Shown here piece after piece: positions 26,253 through 35,186 of a DNA stretch of 64,000 nt (within the stretch, counting starts at the first letter, position 1; every line of letters starts with the position of its first letter). A program made the translations under genes and the position numbers. The notes beneath the pieces are model-generated. The model was not told where the DNA came from, made no database searches, and was given only the letters and a program-made list of their open reading frames with translations. The stretch comes from Foliimonas ilicis. GTDB taxonomy: Bacteria; Pseudomonadota; Alphaproteobacteria; Rhizobiales; Rhizobiaceae. The stretch is taken from assembly GCF_039939195.1 (NCBI RefSeq), contig NZ_JBDUUH010000008.1, positions 1-64,000 of the forward strand, read 5' to 3'.

Positions 26253-26783
26253 ATGGCCATTAAACCGCTCATCATATTGCCGGACCCCGTTCTGCGCCTC
26301 GTGTCCAAGCCCATCGAACGTGTCGATGCGCTGCTGCTAAAGCTTGCCGATGACATGCTCGAAACAATGTACGACGCGCCGGGCATCGGCCTTGCCGCCA
26401 TCCAGATCGGCGAGCCGATTCGTTTGCTGGTCATCGACCTTGCGAAAGAGGACGAGGAACCGGCGCCTCAAGTGTTCATCAACCCGGAAGTCGTTGATAC
26501 CTCGGATGAGCGTTCAACCTATGAGGAAGGCTGTCTTTCCATTCCGGATTATTATGCCGAGGTGGAACGTCCCGCAGCCGTGCATGTGAAATTTCTCGAC
26601 CGCAACGGCAAGGAACAGGAAATCTTTGCCGACGGCCTGATGGCAACGTGCCTCCAGCATGAAATCGATCACCTCAACGGTGTTCTCTTCATCGATCACA
26701 TATCGAAGCTGAAACGCGATATGGTGGTCAAGAAATTCAAGAAAATCGCCAAGGACCGACCACAAAGCCGTATGGTGGGATAA
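26253..26783 (+). CDS. def: Peptide deformylase
   Basis: Removes the formyl group from new polypeptides; Fe/Zn hydrolase of 176 aa. Motif 1 GIGLAAIQ is at residues 44-51, motif 2 EGCLS at 92-96 (metal ligand Cys94), and motif 3 QHEIDH at 135-140 (His136 and His140 as ligands, Glu137 catalytic). TAGGTGA five bases before the ATG at 26253 supports this start over the GTG nine bases upstream. Its TAA overlaps the fmt ATG, so def and fmt are coupled, as in many bacteria. Confidence 0.97.
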   Translation: MAIKPLIILPDPVLRLVSKPIERVDALLLKLADDMLETMYDAPGIGLAAIQIGEPIRLLVIDLAKEDEEPAPQVFINPEVVDTSDERSTYEEGCLSIPDYYAEVERPAAVHVKFLDRNGKEQEIFADGLMATCLQHEIDHLNGVLFIDHISKLKRDMVVKKFKKIAKDRPQSRMVG

Positions 26784-27718
26784 TGGCAATGCGCGTCATC
26801 TTCATGGGTACGCCGGAATTTTCGGTGGCAACCCTGCGCGCCATATCGCAAGCCGGGCATGAAATCGTCGCGGTCTATACGCAGCCGCCGCGTCCGGCCG
26901 GGCGGCGCGGTCTCGAGCTCACCCCGTCGCCTGTGCAGCGCGAAGCTGAGAGGCTGGGCATCGAAGTGCGCTCACCGAAATCGCTGAAAGGTGCGGAAGA
27001 GCAGCAGGCATTCAGCGCATTGAACGCGGATGTCGCGGTGGTCGTCGCCTATGGCCTTCTGCTGCCGAAGCCGATTCTCGATGCACCGCGCCTCGGCTGC
27101 TTCAACGGCCACGCCTCGCTCCTGCCGCGCTGGCGCGGAGCTGCCCCCATCCAACGCGCCGTGATGGAAGGCGATGCCGAAAGCGGCATGATGATTATGA
27201 AGATGGAAGAGGGGCTGGACACTGGCCCGGTCGCGCTGACCGAGCGCGTGGTCATCGGGCCGGATACGACTGCGGGTGAACTGCACGACCGTTTGATGAA
27301 TATCGGCGCGGCTTTGATGGTCACGGCGCTGGAAAGGCTGGAGACCGGCGATCTGCCGCTCATTCCGCAGTCGCCGGACGGCGTGACCTATGCGAAGAAG
27401 ATAGAAAAATCCGAAGCGCGCATCGATTGGACGCTTCCGGCCTCCACCGTGCATGACCGAATCCGCGCTCTGTCGCCGTTTCCGGGCGCATGGTGCGAAA
27501 TGCCGGTTGGCGAGAAGACTGAGCGTCTGAAGCTGCTGCGCACAGGGCTTGCAGAGGGAACGGGAACTCCCGGTGAGTTGCTCGACGACCGTCTGACGGT
27601 CGCCTGCGGGAAAGACGCGCTGCGCATCACCGAATTGCAAAAGGCGGGCAGCAAGGCGGCAACGGCAGAAGAATTCCAGCGCGGTGCGCGGCTGGGCAAG
27701 GGATCGCTGCTCAAATGA
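26783..27718 (+). CDS. fmt: Methionyl-tRNA formyltransferase
   Basis: Formylates initiator Met-tRNA using 10-formyl-THF. The 311-aa protein starts (MA)MRVIFMGTPEFSVATL. The catalytic Asn/His/Asp set is visible in GCFNGHASLLPRWRGAAPI and EEGLDTGPVAL, and SPFPGAWCEM lies in the C-terminal tRNA-binding domain. The ATG at 26783 overlaps the def stop. A second ATG at 26789 gives the more usual MRVIF start, so the N-terminus could be two residues shorter. Confidence 0.97.
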   Translation: MAMRVIFMGTPEFSVATLRAISQAGHEIVAVYTQPPRPAGRRGLELTPSPVQREAERLGIEVRSPKSLKGAEEQQAFSALNADVAVVVAYGLLLPKPILDAPRLGCFNGHASLLPRWRGAAPIQRAVMEGDAESGMMIMKMEEGLDTGPVALTERVVIGPDTTAGELHDRLMNIGAALMVTALERLETGDLPLIPQSPDGVTYAKKIEKSEARIDWTLPASTVHDRIRALSPFPGAWCEMPVGEKTERLKLLRTGLAEGTGTPGELLDDRLTVACGKDALRITELQKAGSKAATAEEFQRGARLGKGSLLK

Positions 27719-27731
27719 GCGGCCTGTCCTG

Positions 27732-28484
27732 ATGCCGCGCTACCGTCTCGACATCGAATATGACGGCACCGCCTATGCGGGCTGGCAGCGTCAGGCCGAC
27801 CAGCAGACCGTGCAGGGCGCGATAGAACGCGCAGTGCTGCGTTTTTCCGGCGAGGAAATCTCGCTGCGTGCGGCAGGCCGAACGGACGCAGGCGTTCACG
27901 CGACAGGTCAGGTCGCGCATGTCAATCTGACTGCCGAGTGGCGCGCCGATGTCGTGCGCGATGCGCTGAACGCGCATATGAAAATGGAGCGGGAAACCGT
28001 TTCCATCATTTCGGCAAGCCTGGTGAGCGAAGATTTCGACGCGCGCTTTTCGGCGACGGGCAGGCGTTATCTGTACCGCATCGTCAATCGCCGTGCGCCG
28101 CTGGCTCTGGAACTCAACAAGGCGTGGTGGGTGCCGAAAGCGCTGGATGCCGATGCCATGCATGAAGCCGCGAAAATGCTGCTCGGCAGGCACGATTTCA
28201 CCACGTTCCGCTCGGCGCAATGTCAGGCGAACAGTCCGCTCAGGACGCTGGAACTGCTCGACGTTCAGCGTCACGGCGAGGTGATCGAAATTCGCGCTGC
28301 GGCTCGTTCGTTCCTGCACAATCAGGTCCGCTCGATGGTCGGCACCTTGAAGCGCGTCGGCGAAGGCGCTTGGACTGCCGACGATGTGAAAGCGGCATTG
28401 GAGGCAAAGGATCGCGCTGCCTGCGCGTCGATGGCGCCGCCGGATGGGCTTTATCTAACCGGCGTCGATTATCCCGCCGACTGA
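27732..28484 (+). CDS. truA: tRNA pseudouridine(38-40) synthase TruA
   Basis: Makes pseudouridine at positions 38-40 of the tRNA anticodon arm. The 250-aa protein begins MPRYRLDIEYDGTAYAGWQ and holds the catalytic Asp in AAGRTDAGVHATGQVAH (near residue 50). The C-terminal half carries GRHDFTTFRSAQC and ARSFLHNQVRSMVGTLKRV. It starts 13 bases after fmt. The frame also opens inside fmt, but similarity begins at 27732. Its 3' end overlaps the convergent membrane-protein gene by 16 bases. Confidence 0.96.
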   Translation: MPRYRLDIEYDGTAYAGWQRQADQQTVQGAIERAVLRFSGEEISLRAAGRTDAGVHATGQVAHVNLTAEWRADVVRDALNAHMKMERETVSIISASLVSEDFDARFSATGRRYLYRIVNRRAPLALELNKAWWVPKALDADAMHEAAKMLLGRHDFTTFRSAQCQANSPLRTLELLDVQRHGEVIEIRAAARSFLHNQVRSMVGTLKRVGEGAWTADDVKAALEAKDRAACASMAPPDGLYLTGVDYPAD

Positions 28485-29062
28485 ATTCCAAGCAGACTCT
28501 GCAAGGTAAACAGCACGAACAGCGACGCCACGAACATGGCGGCGAAAACCGTCGTGCCGACTGCCGGACCCTTGGCGATCACGGCGTTGGTCAGCCGCCA
28601 TGAGAAGACCATGGAAAGGCCGAAAACGAAAAGAGATACAAGGATCAGAAAGTCGCCTGCCGAAGGCATGAGGAAGCGCAGCAGCGCGACCGGCAACATC
28701 ATCCAGGCGAACAGCGCCGAGCCCCAATTGCTGGCCACGACATAGTGCACGAAACGGTCGCTGACACCCGCATAGGGCGCGGCAGCGGCGAGTGCGATGA
28801 GCGGCAGGATCCACGAGCCAAGATCGACGATCGCCAGTCTCAGGACGACCGAGAACGCGCTGGTGCCCGTCTCCGAGGCGCTGAACTCGGCTGCAACGCC
28901 GGTCCAGCCAAGAATGAGCGCAGGCAGCGCCAGCACGATTGCGAAAAAGGAATTCCAGAAGCCGTCCGGGCTTAGATCGAGAAGGCGCACGCCATCCGGC
29001 TTGCCCCGCATCAGCCGCCATGCACCGTTCAAATATTGGTAAATATCGTCGGCAGACAGCAT
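28469..29062 (-). CDS. Hypothetical membrane protein, Yip1-like topology
   Basis: A 197-aa protein with five predicted membrane segments (near residues 36-56, 75-95, 109-130, 135-155 and 170-190). The N-terminal amphipathic part reads ADDIYQYLNGAWRLMRGKPDG. The layout resembles small Yip1-type membrane proteins, but I do not recognise a motif that proves it. It starts 19 bases after the dapE stop on the same strand, so it is likely in the dapE transcript. It converges with truA. Confidence 0.7.
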   Translation of the reverse strand: MLSADDIYQYLNGAWRLMRGKPDGVRLLDLSPDGFWNSFFAIVLALPALILGWTGVAAEFSASETGTSAFSVVLRLAIVDLGSWILPLIALAAAAPYAGVSDRFVHYVVASNWGSALFAWMMLPVALLRFLMPSAGDFLILVSLFVFGLSMVFSWRLTNAVIAKGPAVGTTVFAAMFVASLFVLFTLQSLLGIQSAG

Positions 29063-29081
29063 CTTCGTTCAGACCCTAGTT

Positions 29082-30266
29082 TCAGGCAAACCAATCGACG
29101 ATGAAGTGACGGTAAATCTCGGTCAGCGTTTCGAGATCTTCCAGCGGTACGCGCTCGTCCACCATATGCATGGTCTGGCCGACGAGCCCGAATTCGACGA
29201 CCGGGCAATAATCCTTGATGAAGCGCGCATCCGAGGTGCCGCCCGAAGTCGAAAGCGTAGGTTCGCGCTGCGTTACCGAATTGATCGACCGGCTGAGCGT
29301 CTCGACGAGTTTGTCGTCGCGGGTCAGAAATACCGGGCTCGGCCTGTCGCGCCAGGTGAGTTCGAAATTCACCGGCTGCTTTCCCTCGCGGTACTTCCGG
29401 CGTCTGCTCGCCTTGTCGAGACGATTGTGAATTTCCGCCTGCACGGTTTCGGCAGTCCATGTGTCGTTGAAGCGGATGTTGAACGAGGCGGTCGCCTTGG
29501 CCGGAATGACGTTGACCGCAGGATTGCCGACATCGACCGACGTGACTTCGAGGTTGGAAGGCTGGAAATCGCCTGTGCCTTCATCGAAGGCCGGGTCGAG
29601 CAGCGCATCGACCATCAACAAAATGCCGGGCACGGGATTGTCCGCAAGGTGAGGGTAGGCGGCGTGGCCCTGCACGCCCTTTACGGTGACGGTGCCCGAA
29701 AGCGAACCACGCCTGCCGATCTTGATCATGTCGCCGAGCTGGTTCGGGTTGGTCGGCTCTCCGACAATTGCCGCGTCCCAGCTTTCGCCCTTTGCCGCCG
29801 CCCATTCCAGAAGCTTGACCGTTCCGTTGATCGCCGGGCCTTCTTCGTCACCGGTGATCAGCAGCGAGACGGAGCCGTTCAGCTTGCCGCCATCTTCGAG
29901 ATGGCGCGCAAGTGCCGCGATGAAGCAGGCGATCCCGCCCTTCATGTCCACCGCGCCGCGCCCATACATCTCGCCATTGTGGATTTCAGCCGAGAAAGGC
30001 GGGAAACGCCATGATGCTTCGTCGCCGGGCGGCACGACATCGGTATGCCCCGCAAACATCAGATGCGGTCCGTTGCCGGAGCGTCTTGCATAGAGATTTT
30101 CAATGTCCGGCGTGCCATCTTCGCTGAAAACCGGCCGTTCCACCTTGAAACCGAGCGGTTCGAGCATGGCCTGAAGCGCCGACAAGGCGCCGCCTTCTGC
30201 GGGTGTCACGGAAGCGCAGCGTATAAGCGTTGCAAGGTTGGCGGAGGGGTCTGTCGGTGTGCTCAT
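29082..30266 (-). CDS. dapE: Succinyl-diaminopimelate desuccinylase
   Basis: Zinc metallohydrolase of the succinylase branch of DAP/lysine synthesis, releasing LL-DAP. The 394-aa M20 family protein has HLMFAGHTDVVPPGD near residue 68 (first metal His and catalytic Asp), GRGAVDMKGGIACF near residue 98 (bridging Asp), and TGDEEGPAINGT near residue 132 (catalytic Glu pair). The dimerisation domain and a C-terminal TMHMVDERVPLEDLE (metal His) follow. With dapD 1 kb upstream on the same strand it supplies two steps of one pathway. Confidence 0.96.
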   Translation of the reverse strand: MSTPTDPSANLATLIRCASVTPAEGGALSALQAMLEPLGFKVERPVFSEDGTPDIENLYARRSGNGPHLMFAGHTDVVPPGDEASWRFPPFSAEIHNGEMYGRGAVDMKGGIACFIAALARHLEDGGKLNGSVSLLITGDEEGPAINGTVKLLEWAAAKGESWDAAIVGEPTNPNQLGDMIKIGRRGSLSGTVTVKGVQGHAAYPHLADNPVPGILLMVDALLDPAFDEGTGDFQPSNLEVTSVDVGNPAVNVIPAKATASFNIRFNDTWTAETVQAEIHNRLDKASRRRKYREGKQPVNFELTWRDRPSPVFLTRDDKLVETLSRSINSVTQREPTLSTSGGTSDARFIKDYCPVVEFGLVGQTMHMVDERVPLEDLETLTEIYRHFIVDWFA

Positions 30267-30414
30267 GAATGGCAGGGATAGTCGAAACGATCCCGCCTGT
30301 CACGCGACAGAAAATGCGCGGAAATATGCCAGCACAACAAAATTATCTTCAATGCCGGTCGGTTTCCCGTTCTGGCGTTCGTCCTATGTGTAAAACCATC
30401 CGAGGAGTGAGGAT

Positions 30415-30840
30415 ATGAAGAAAAAATATCACGGAAGTTGCCACTGCGGTCAGGTGAAATTCGAATGCGAAATCGATCTCTCGGAGGGAATTCGCAAATG
30501 TAACTGCACATTTTGCCGGAAGGCCGGATACCAGAAGGCATTTGCCTATAAGGATGATTTTCGCATCACGGCAGGAAAGGACAGCCTGAAAACCTATCGC
30601 GCCACACCTTCCAACTGGCCGGAAGGGCATATCGATCATTATTTCTGCGAGAATTGCGGCATGCAGCCTTTCAGCCGCGGCTATCTGGAGATGGACCCGT
30701 TCAACGGCAATTTTCACGCCGTTAATGTCGTCTGTCTGGATGATGCAACGGAAGAGGAACTGGCCGCAGCCCCTATCGTCTACGAAGACGGGCTTCACGA
30801 CAGGCAGGACAGGGCGCCCTCATTCACCGCGCATCTTTAA
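30415..30840 (+). CDS. GFA family (Mss4-like) zinc protein
   Basis: A 141-aa protein of the glutathione-dependent formaldehyde-activating (GFA/CENP-V) fold. Zinc-site Cys pairs are visible: GSCHCGQVKFEC near residues 8-19, CNCTFCRKAG near 30-38, and FCENCGMQPFSRG near 79-91. A role in formaldehyde metabolism should not be assumed; most family members are uncharacterised. It is a single plus-strand gene set between dapE and DUF805 on the minus strand. Its stop overlaps the DUF805 stop region by 4 bases. Confidence 0.88.
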   Translation: MKKKYHGSCHCGQVKFECEIDLSEGIRKCNCTFCRKAGYQKAFAYKDDFRITAGKDSLKTYRATPSNWPEGHIDHYFCENCGMQPFSRGYLEMDPFNGNFHAVNVVCLDDATEEELAAAPIVYEDGLHDRQDRAPSFTAHL

Positions 30841-31205
30841 GGCGCGTTTGTCTCGTAGCCATAGCGGTTCGGGCCGCGGTCGCCGGGGAAAAAGCAAAGC
30901 ACCAGAAAGATGGCGATAGAGACGATTGGAATGAAGAGCGCGATCGCAGCGATGCCGGGCTTGCCGAAATCGTGCAGGCGCTTGACGCCAAGCGCCACAT
31001 TCGACCAAAGCGACGCAATCAGCGCCACCATGAAGATGGAGGCCCACATTTCGCCGGATGTGCTGTCCTGCGGCACCAGCGTCGCTCGATACAGCGGAAA
31101 CGCCTGGGCGATTGCGATCAGCAGGCCGCCGAGAAAATAGGCCATGCGACTGACGCGGCCCTGGAAGCGGAAAAAGAACCAGATGAATTGATTGCTGTTA
31201 GACAA
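30837..31205 (-). CDS. DUF805 domain membrane protein
   Basis: DUF805 protein with FFFRFQGRVSRMAYFLGG at the start of the domain and ALGVKRLHDFGKPG near residue 80, both family markers, plus four membrane segments and a C-terminal DRGPNRYGYETNAP. Function unknown. No good ATG sits at the domain edge. I propose TTG at 31205 (122 aa, starting SNSNQFIWFF), while an ATG at 31292 would add 29 residues of unlike sequence. It lies downstream of dapD on the same strand. Confidence 0.8.
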   Translation of the reverse strand: MSNSNQFIWFFFRFQGRVSRMAYFLGGLLIAIAQAFPLYRATLVPQDSTSGEMWASIFMVALIASLWSNVALGVKRLHDFGKPGIAAIALFIPIVSIAIFLVLCFFPGDRGPNRYGYETNAP

Positions 31206-31331
31206 GAGGTATCCGGTCCAGATTTCGATGACGGTCCGACCGGCAACCGTGAAGGCTGGCCGACCCCTGTGGGTTCGTGCCAGCCTTTCCATGTCAAAGC
31301 AAGTCCAAAGCCTGCGGCAATGGTGCATCCA

Positions 31332-32186
31332 TCAATCGCGCAGCAGCTCGTTGATCGAAGTCTTCGAGCGTGTCTTTTCATCGACGCGCTTGACGATCAC
31401 CGCGCAATAGAGGCTCGGACCGGCCTCACCATTCGGGAATGGCTTGCCCGGCAGCGTTCCGGCAACGACCACGGAGTAGGGCGGAACTTCGCCGTAGAAG
31501 ATTTCGCCGGTCGCACGGTCGACGATCTTGGTCGACTTGCCGATGAACACGCCCATTCCGAGCACCGCGCCTTCGCGCACGATGCAGCCCTCGACCACTT
31601 CCGAACGTGCACCGATGAAGCAATTGTCCTCGATGATCGTTGGGCCGGCCTGCATGGGCTCAAGAACGCCGCCAATGCCGACGCCGCCCGAAAGATGCAC
31701 ATTCTTGCCGATCTGCGCGCAGGAGCCGACGGTGGCCCATGTATCGACCATCGTGCCGGTGTCCACATAGGCACCGAGGTTAACGAAAGACGGCATCAGA
31801 ATGACGCTGGGCGCAATGTAGGCGGAACGGCGCACGATGCAGTTCGGCACGGCCCGGAAGCCTGCCTTTTCGAAATCCATCGCACCCCAGCCGTCGAACT
31901 TCGATGGCACCTTGTCCCACCAGACGGCATCGGCGGGGCCGCCGCGCATCACTTCCATCGGGTTCAGGCGGAAGGAAAGGAGAACGGCTTTCTTCAGCCA
32001 CTGATTGACCTTCCACTGGCCGTCTGCCTGCTTTTCGGCAACGCGGGCCTCACCCTTGTCGAGAAGGTTCAGCGACGTTTCCACCGCATCCCTGATCTCG
32101 CCTCGCGTATCGGTGGAGACACCATCGCGCTCGTCAAAAGCCTTCTCGATGGTCTTTTCGAGTGCGGCGAGGTCAGTCTTGGCCAT
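31332..32186 (-). CDS. dapD: Tetrahydrodipicolinate N-succinyltransferase
   Basis: Left-handed beta-helix acyltransferase that succinylates tetrahydrodipicolinate with succinyl-CoA in lysine/DAP synthesis. 284 aa from ATG 32186, starting AKTDLAALEKTIEKAFDERD. Hexapeptide repeats cover VRRSAYIAPSVILMPS through GIGGVLEPMQAGPTIIEDN, and VEGCIVREGAVLGMGVFIGK leads into the C-terminal strand domain. The frame is open 26 codons upstream without family similarity. Together with dapE it indicates the succinylase branch. Confidence 0.97.
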   Translation of the reverse strand: MAKTDLAALEKTIEKAFDERDGVSTDTRGEIRDAVETSLNLLDKGEARVAEKQADGQWKVNQWLKKAVLLSFRLNPMEVMRGGPADAVWWDKVPSKFDGWGAMDFEKAGFRAVPNCIVRRSAYIAPSVILMPSFVNLGAYVDTGTMVDTWATVGSCAQIGKNVHLSGGVGIGGVLEPMQAGPTIIEDNCFIGARSEVVEGCIVREGAVLGMGVFIGKSTKIVDRATGEIFYGEVPPYSVVVAGTLPGKPFPNGEAGPSLYCAVIVKRVDEKTRSKTSINELLRD

Positions 32187-32330
32187 GAAATGCTCCGTTA
32201 CACGCGCTGTTAAGGCGCAGGCTATTAAGGTATCAAAAATTCGCGCGGACCCTATGTCAGGCAAGGTCGAGGGTCAATCATGCCAGCGCCTTCAAAGCGC
32301 ATCGATTAAGAAACCGGGAATGCCTAGATT

Positions 32331-33170
32331 ATGAAACCAGAGGAAAACACGGGCTGGACGCCGCTGCCGCACTCCGACGAGGATCTCGAGCGCGCGAAAA
32401 GCGTGCCCGATACGCCCCAGACGCGCGCGCCTGAATACCGCTTGGCGTGGACGGACGAGGACTTCATGACGCGCCGCGAATTGCGGCCCGTGCGCCTGCA
32501 ATTGGAGCTTTTGAAGCCCGAGCTCGTTCTGGCAGAGCGTGGCATACGCTCGACGGTGATCCTGTTCGGCGGCGCGCGCCTGCCTGAGCCGGGCGGCGAG
32601 GCCTGGGCTGCAAAGAACGAGACGCAGCGGAAGAATCTCGAAAAGAACAGCCGTTATTACGAAGAGGCACGGAAATTCGCGCGTCTTTGCTCACAGCATT
32701 CGGCAACGTCCTATTACCGTGAATATGTCGTCGTCACCGGCGGCGGGCCGGGCGTCATGGAAGCCGGAAACCGGGGTGCCGACGATGTCGGTGCGCCTTC
32801 CATCGGGCTGAACATCGTGCTGCCGCACGAGCAGGCACCCAACGCCTATGTGACGCCGGAACTGTGCTTCAATTTCCATTATTTCGCGATCCGCAAGATG
32901 CATTTCGTCATGCGTGCCAAGGCGGTAGCCGTTTTCCCCGGCGGCTTCGGCACGCTGGACGAGTTCTTCGAAACACTCACCCTCATCCAGACCGGCCGCA
33001 TGGAGCGGGTGCCTGTCATCCTTTTCGGCAAGGAGTTCTGGGAGCGCGCGATGGATCTCGATTATCTGGCCGAGCAGGGAACGATTACTCCGGGCGATCA
33101 GGACATCATCGACTATGTCGATACGGCCGAGGAAGCCTGGGAGATTATTCGCCGCTTCTACAAACTTTAA
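32331..33170 (+). CDS. LOG family (TIGR00730) Rossmann-fold protein
   Basis: Member of the lysine-decarboxylase-like/LOG family, 279 aa. Many members are nucleotide 5'-monophosphate phosphoribohydrolases, including cytokinin-activating LOG. The signature VVTGGGPGVMEAGNRGA is near residue 136, and the catalytic PGGFGTLDEFFETLT near residue 203. An extra N-terminal stretch of about 70 residues carries no recognisable domain. The length is greater than plant LOG (about 215 aa) and fits the long bacterial type II group. True substrate unknown. Confidence 0.87.
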   Translation: MKPEENTGWTPLPHSDEDLERAKSVPDTPQTRAPEYRLAWTDEDFMTRRELRPVRLQLELLKPELVLAERGIRSTVILFGGARLPEPGGEAWAAKNETQRKNLEKNSRYYEEARKFARLCSQHSATSYYREYVVVTGGGPGVMEAGNRGADDVGAPSIGLNIVLPHEQAPNAYVTPELCFNFHYFAIRKMHFVMRAKAVAVFPGGFGTLDEFFETLTLIQTGRMERVPVILFGKEFWERAMDLDYLAEQGTITPGDQDIIDYVDTAEEAWEIIRRFYKL

Positions 33171-33176
33171 GTCTTT

Positions 33177-33200
33177 CCCGCACGTCTCGGAACGTGCGGG
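33177..33200 (+). terminator. GC-rich hairpin after the LOG gene, weak terminator candidate
   Basis: A perfect 9-bp stem CCCGCACGT / ACGTGCGGG with loop CTCGGA starts 6 bases after the stop of the upstream gene. There is no T run after it, so intrinsic termination is doubtful. It may only protect the transcript 3' end. Confidence 0.4.
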
Positions 33201-33241
33201 CCTGTCGGGCGTTCTCCCTGTCCTGAAAATGGGAGAGCGTG

Positions 33242-33511
33242 ATGTCTCGCATGTCCAACCCCGACAAAGATGCCGCGAAGAAGAATCAGGATGCCGATCC
33301 CGGCAAGAAGCCGGAAGAGCAACTGCCCGCCGAAACGCAGCACGCGCTCGAAGAACGCATAACACGGCTCGAAAAGCGTCTGGACGAAGGGCTCGACGAT
33401 TACCCGCATGCGGTGCGCAATGATCATGGCCCGTCGCGCGACGAAACGCGCAATGACCTTCACAAGGCAGTGGAGCGCGTCAATTCACGCCGGAGTGCGA
33501 AGAAATCCTAG
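33242..33511 (+). CDS. Small hydrophilic hypothetical protein
   Basis: An 89-aa highly charged protein with no membrane segment. It has a Lys/Asp/Pro-rich start (NPDKDAAKKNQDADPGKKPEE), a heptad-like region LEERITRLEKRLDEGL, then DDYPHAVRNDHGPSRDETRND and a basic tail. I do not recognise the family. A good ribosome site (GGGAGA) precedes the ATG at 33242. It converges with the HAD gene with a 4-base overlap of the stops. Coding is supported by base composition and the ribosome site only. Confidence 0.6.
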   Translation: MSRMSNPDKDAAKKNQDADPGKKPEEQLPAETQHALEERITRLEKRLDEGLDDYPHAVRNDHGPSRDETRNDLHKAVERVNSRRSAKKS

Positions 33512-34203
33512 ATTATCGCTTGCAGGAACGTGGAGAGATTGTCGGTGACGTAATCGACGTCATCGTCCTTCAACGGGTCGCGTTCCCATATCTCCGAGAA
33601 TGTAGGCTCGAAGTTGCGCGGCACGATCAGCACGGTGGTCATGCCGAGTGCCTTTGGCACGGTCAGGTTGCGCGCGAGGTCTTCAAACATCACGGCGTTC
33701 GCACCCGCGATTTTATGCAGTGCTACGAATTTATCGTAGGTCTGCTGGGCGGGTTTGGGCGTCAGACCGGCGGCGACAATGTCGAAAATATCGTCGAAAT
33801 TGTCGAGAATGCCGAGTTGTCTTGCCGTGCGCTCGGCATGGCCCCTGTCGCCATTGGTGAAAATGAATTTGCGGCCGGGCAACGCCTTGATGGCCTCTCC
33901 GAGAGACGGGTCCGGCGCAAGCGACGAATAATCGATGTCGTGAACCTTGTTCAAAAAATCATCCGGATCGATCCCATGTATTTCGATAAGGCCATTCATC
34001 GTCGTCCCGTAATCGCGATAAAACTCCTTCTGCAGCTTTCTCGCCTCATCCCTCGGCAGTTGCAGCAGTTCCGACACATAGGCCGTCATCTTCACGTCGA
34101 TCTGCGAAAACAGGTTCGAGTGATGCGGATATAGCGTGTTGTCGAGGTCGAAAACCCAGTCTTTGACATGGGCGAAGCGGGCGGGGTCAGGGCTATCGGT
34201 CAT
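33508..34203 (-). CDS. Pyrimidine 5'-nucleotidase, HAD superfamily
   Basis: HAD-fold phosphatase of 231 aa of the SDT1/pyrimidine 5'-nucleotidase subgroup. Motif I is DWVFDLDNTLYPHHSNLF (nucleophile and acid Asp), motif II FIFTNGDRGHAERTAR, and motif III/IV GLTPKPAQQTYDKF with VMFEDLARNL. YRDYGTTMNGL is a subgroup marker. ATG 34203 has AAGGGCAGC before it; an ATG 13 codons upstream is possible. It probably dephosphorylates UMP/CMP-like nucleotides, inferred from the subgroup. Confidence 0.88.
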   Translation of the reverse strand: MTDSPDPARFAHVKDWVFDLDNTLYPHHSNLFSQIDVKMTAYVSELLQLPRDEARKLQKEFYRDYGTTMNGLIEIHGIDPDDFLNKVHDIDYSSLAPDPSLGEAIKALPGRKFIFTNGDRGHAERTARQLGILDNFDDIFDIVAAGLTPKPAQQTYDKFVALHKIAGANAVMFEDLARNLTVPKALGMTTVLIVPRNFEPTFSEIWERDPLKDDDVDYVTDNLSTFLQAII

Positions 34204-34350
34204 GCTGCCCTTATGCCACGGTTTTTCGATTTTCGTAGTCATTTTCAGAAGTGAACTGGCAGATTGGCAGGAATTGGTTCAAATTTTAGGTGCGTGTTAA
34301 ATGGGCTCTTCAACGCTCGGTGGTACTCCATCTGACGAACGGGGTGGGTA

Positions 34351-35112
34351 ATGACAAAGATATTCCTGAAGGCGACCATCGTTACATTGCTGGCGGTGGG
34401 AGCTTCTCTGCTTGCAGCACTTACCGTCGTGCCAGCCCTTGGCGGCGTGGTGGACGGTAACGCCTGGCTCATGTGCATCGTCTGCCCACTCGTCGTTGCA
34501 TGGCCTGCAAGCGCCTACACGTTTTGGCAAAATGCGAAACTGCAGCAGGCGCACCGCGAACTTTCGCGCGCCCACGCGCATCTGAGATCTGCGCATCGAA
34601 ACCTCACCAAGAAGGCCAGCCTCGACGACATGACTGGCATGCTCAACCGCGAGAGCTTTTTCGTCGAGCTTGAAAGCCTGCGCGACCAGCCGAACCGGGG
34701 CGCGCTGCTGATCATCGACGCCGACCATTTCAAGAAAATCAACGACGGTTTCGGCCATCTGGCGGGCGATGATGCGCTGTTGAGTATTGTCGCGGCGATC
34801 AAGCGCGCCGTGCGCAGTGGTGATGTTCTGGGCCGTATCGGCGGTGAGGAGTTTGGCGCGTTTCTGGTTGGCGCCAGCGATGAGGAAGCGGAACTGGTTG
34901 CCGAACGTGTGCGGCGAGAGGTGGAAGCGATCCGCTTCAGGCCGACCGACCAGCAAATCATCCCGCTGACCGTCAGCATAGGCGGAACGCTCTGCGCGGT
35001 CGGTGCCAGCGTGCGTGACATCATGCGCCGCGCCGATGCCAAGCTCTACGAAGCCAAGCGCGGCGGGCGCAATTTGGTGTTTCTCGACAAGGATGTGGCC
35101 CACGCCGCATAA
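34351..35112 (+). CDS. Membrane-bound diguanylate cyclase (GGDEF)
   Basis: Synthesises cyclic di-GMP at the inner membrane. The 253-aa protein has two membrane segments (residues about 7-30 and 38-56). A helical linker (AHRELSRAHAHLRSAHRNLT) and a GGDEF domain starting DDMTGMLNRESFF follow. The active site is GGEEF, an accepted catalytic variant. An RSGD inhibitory site sits five residues upstream of it, so product inhibition is likely. No sensor domain is present beyond the membrane part, so its input is unclear. Confidence 0.93.
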   Translation: MTKIFLKATIVTLLAVGASLLAALTVVPALGGVVDGNAWLMCIVCPLVVAWPASAYTFWQNAKLQQAHRELSRAHAHLRSAHRNLTKKASLDDMTGMLNRESFFVELESLRDQPNRGALLIIDADHFKKINDGFGHLAGDDALLSIVAAIKRAVRSGDVLGRIGGEEFGAFLVGASDEEAELVAERVRREVEAIRFRPTDQQIIPLTVSIGGTLCAVGASVRDIMRRADAKLYEAKRGGRNLVFLDKDVAHAA

Positions 35113-35186
35113 AACATTGTCCACCTGTTTCTTCACGACAAAATTGGATTAGAAGAGGCGCTTCGCAAACAAACAGCGTGCGCTTC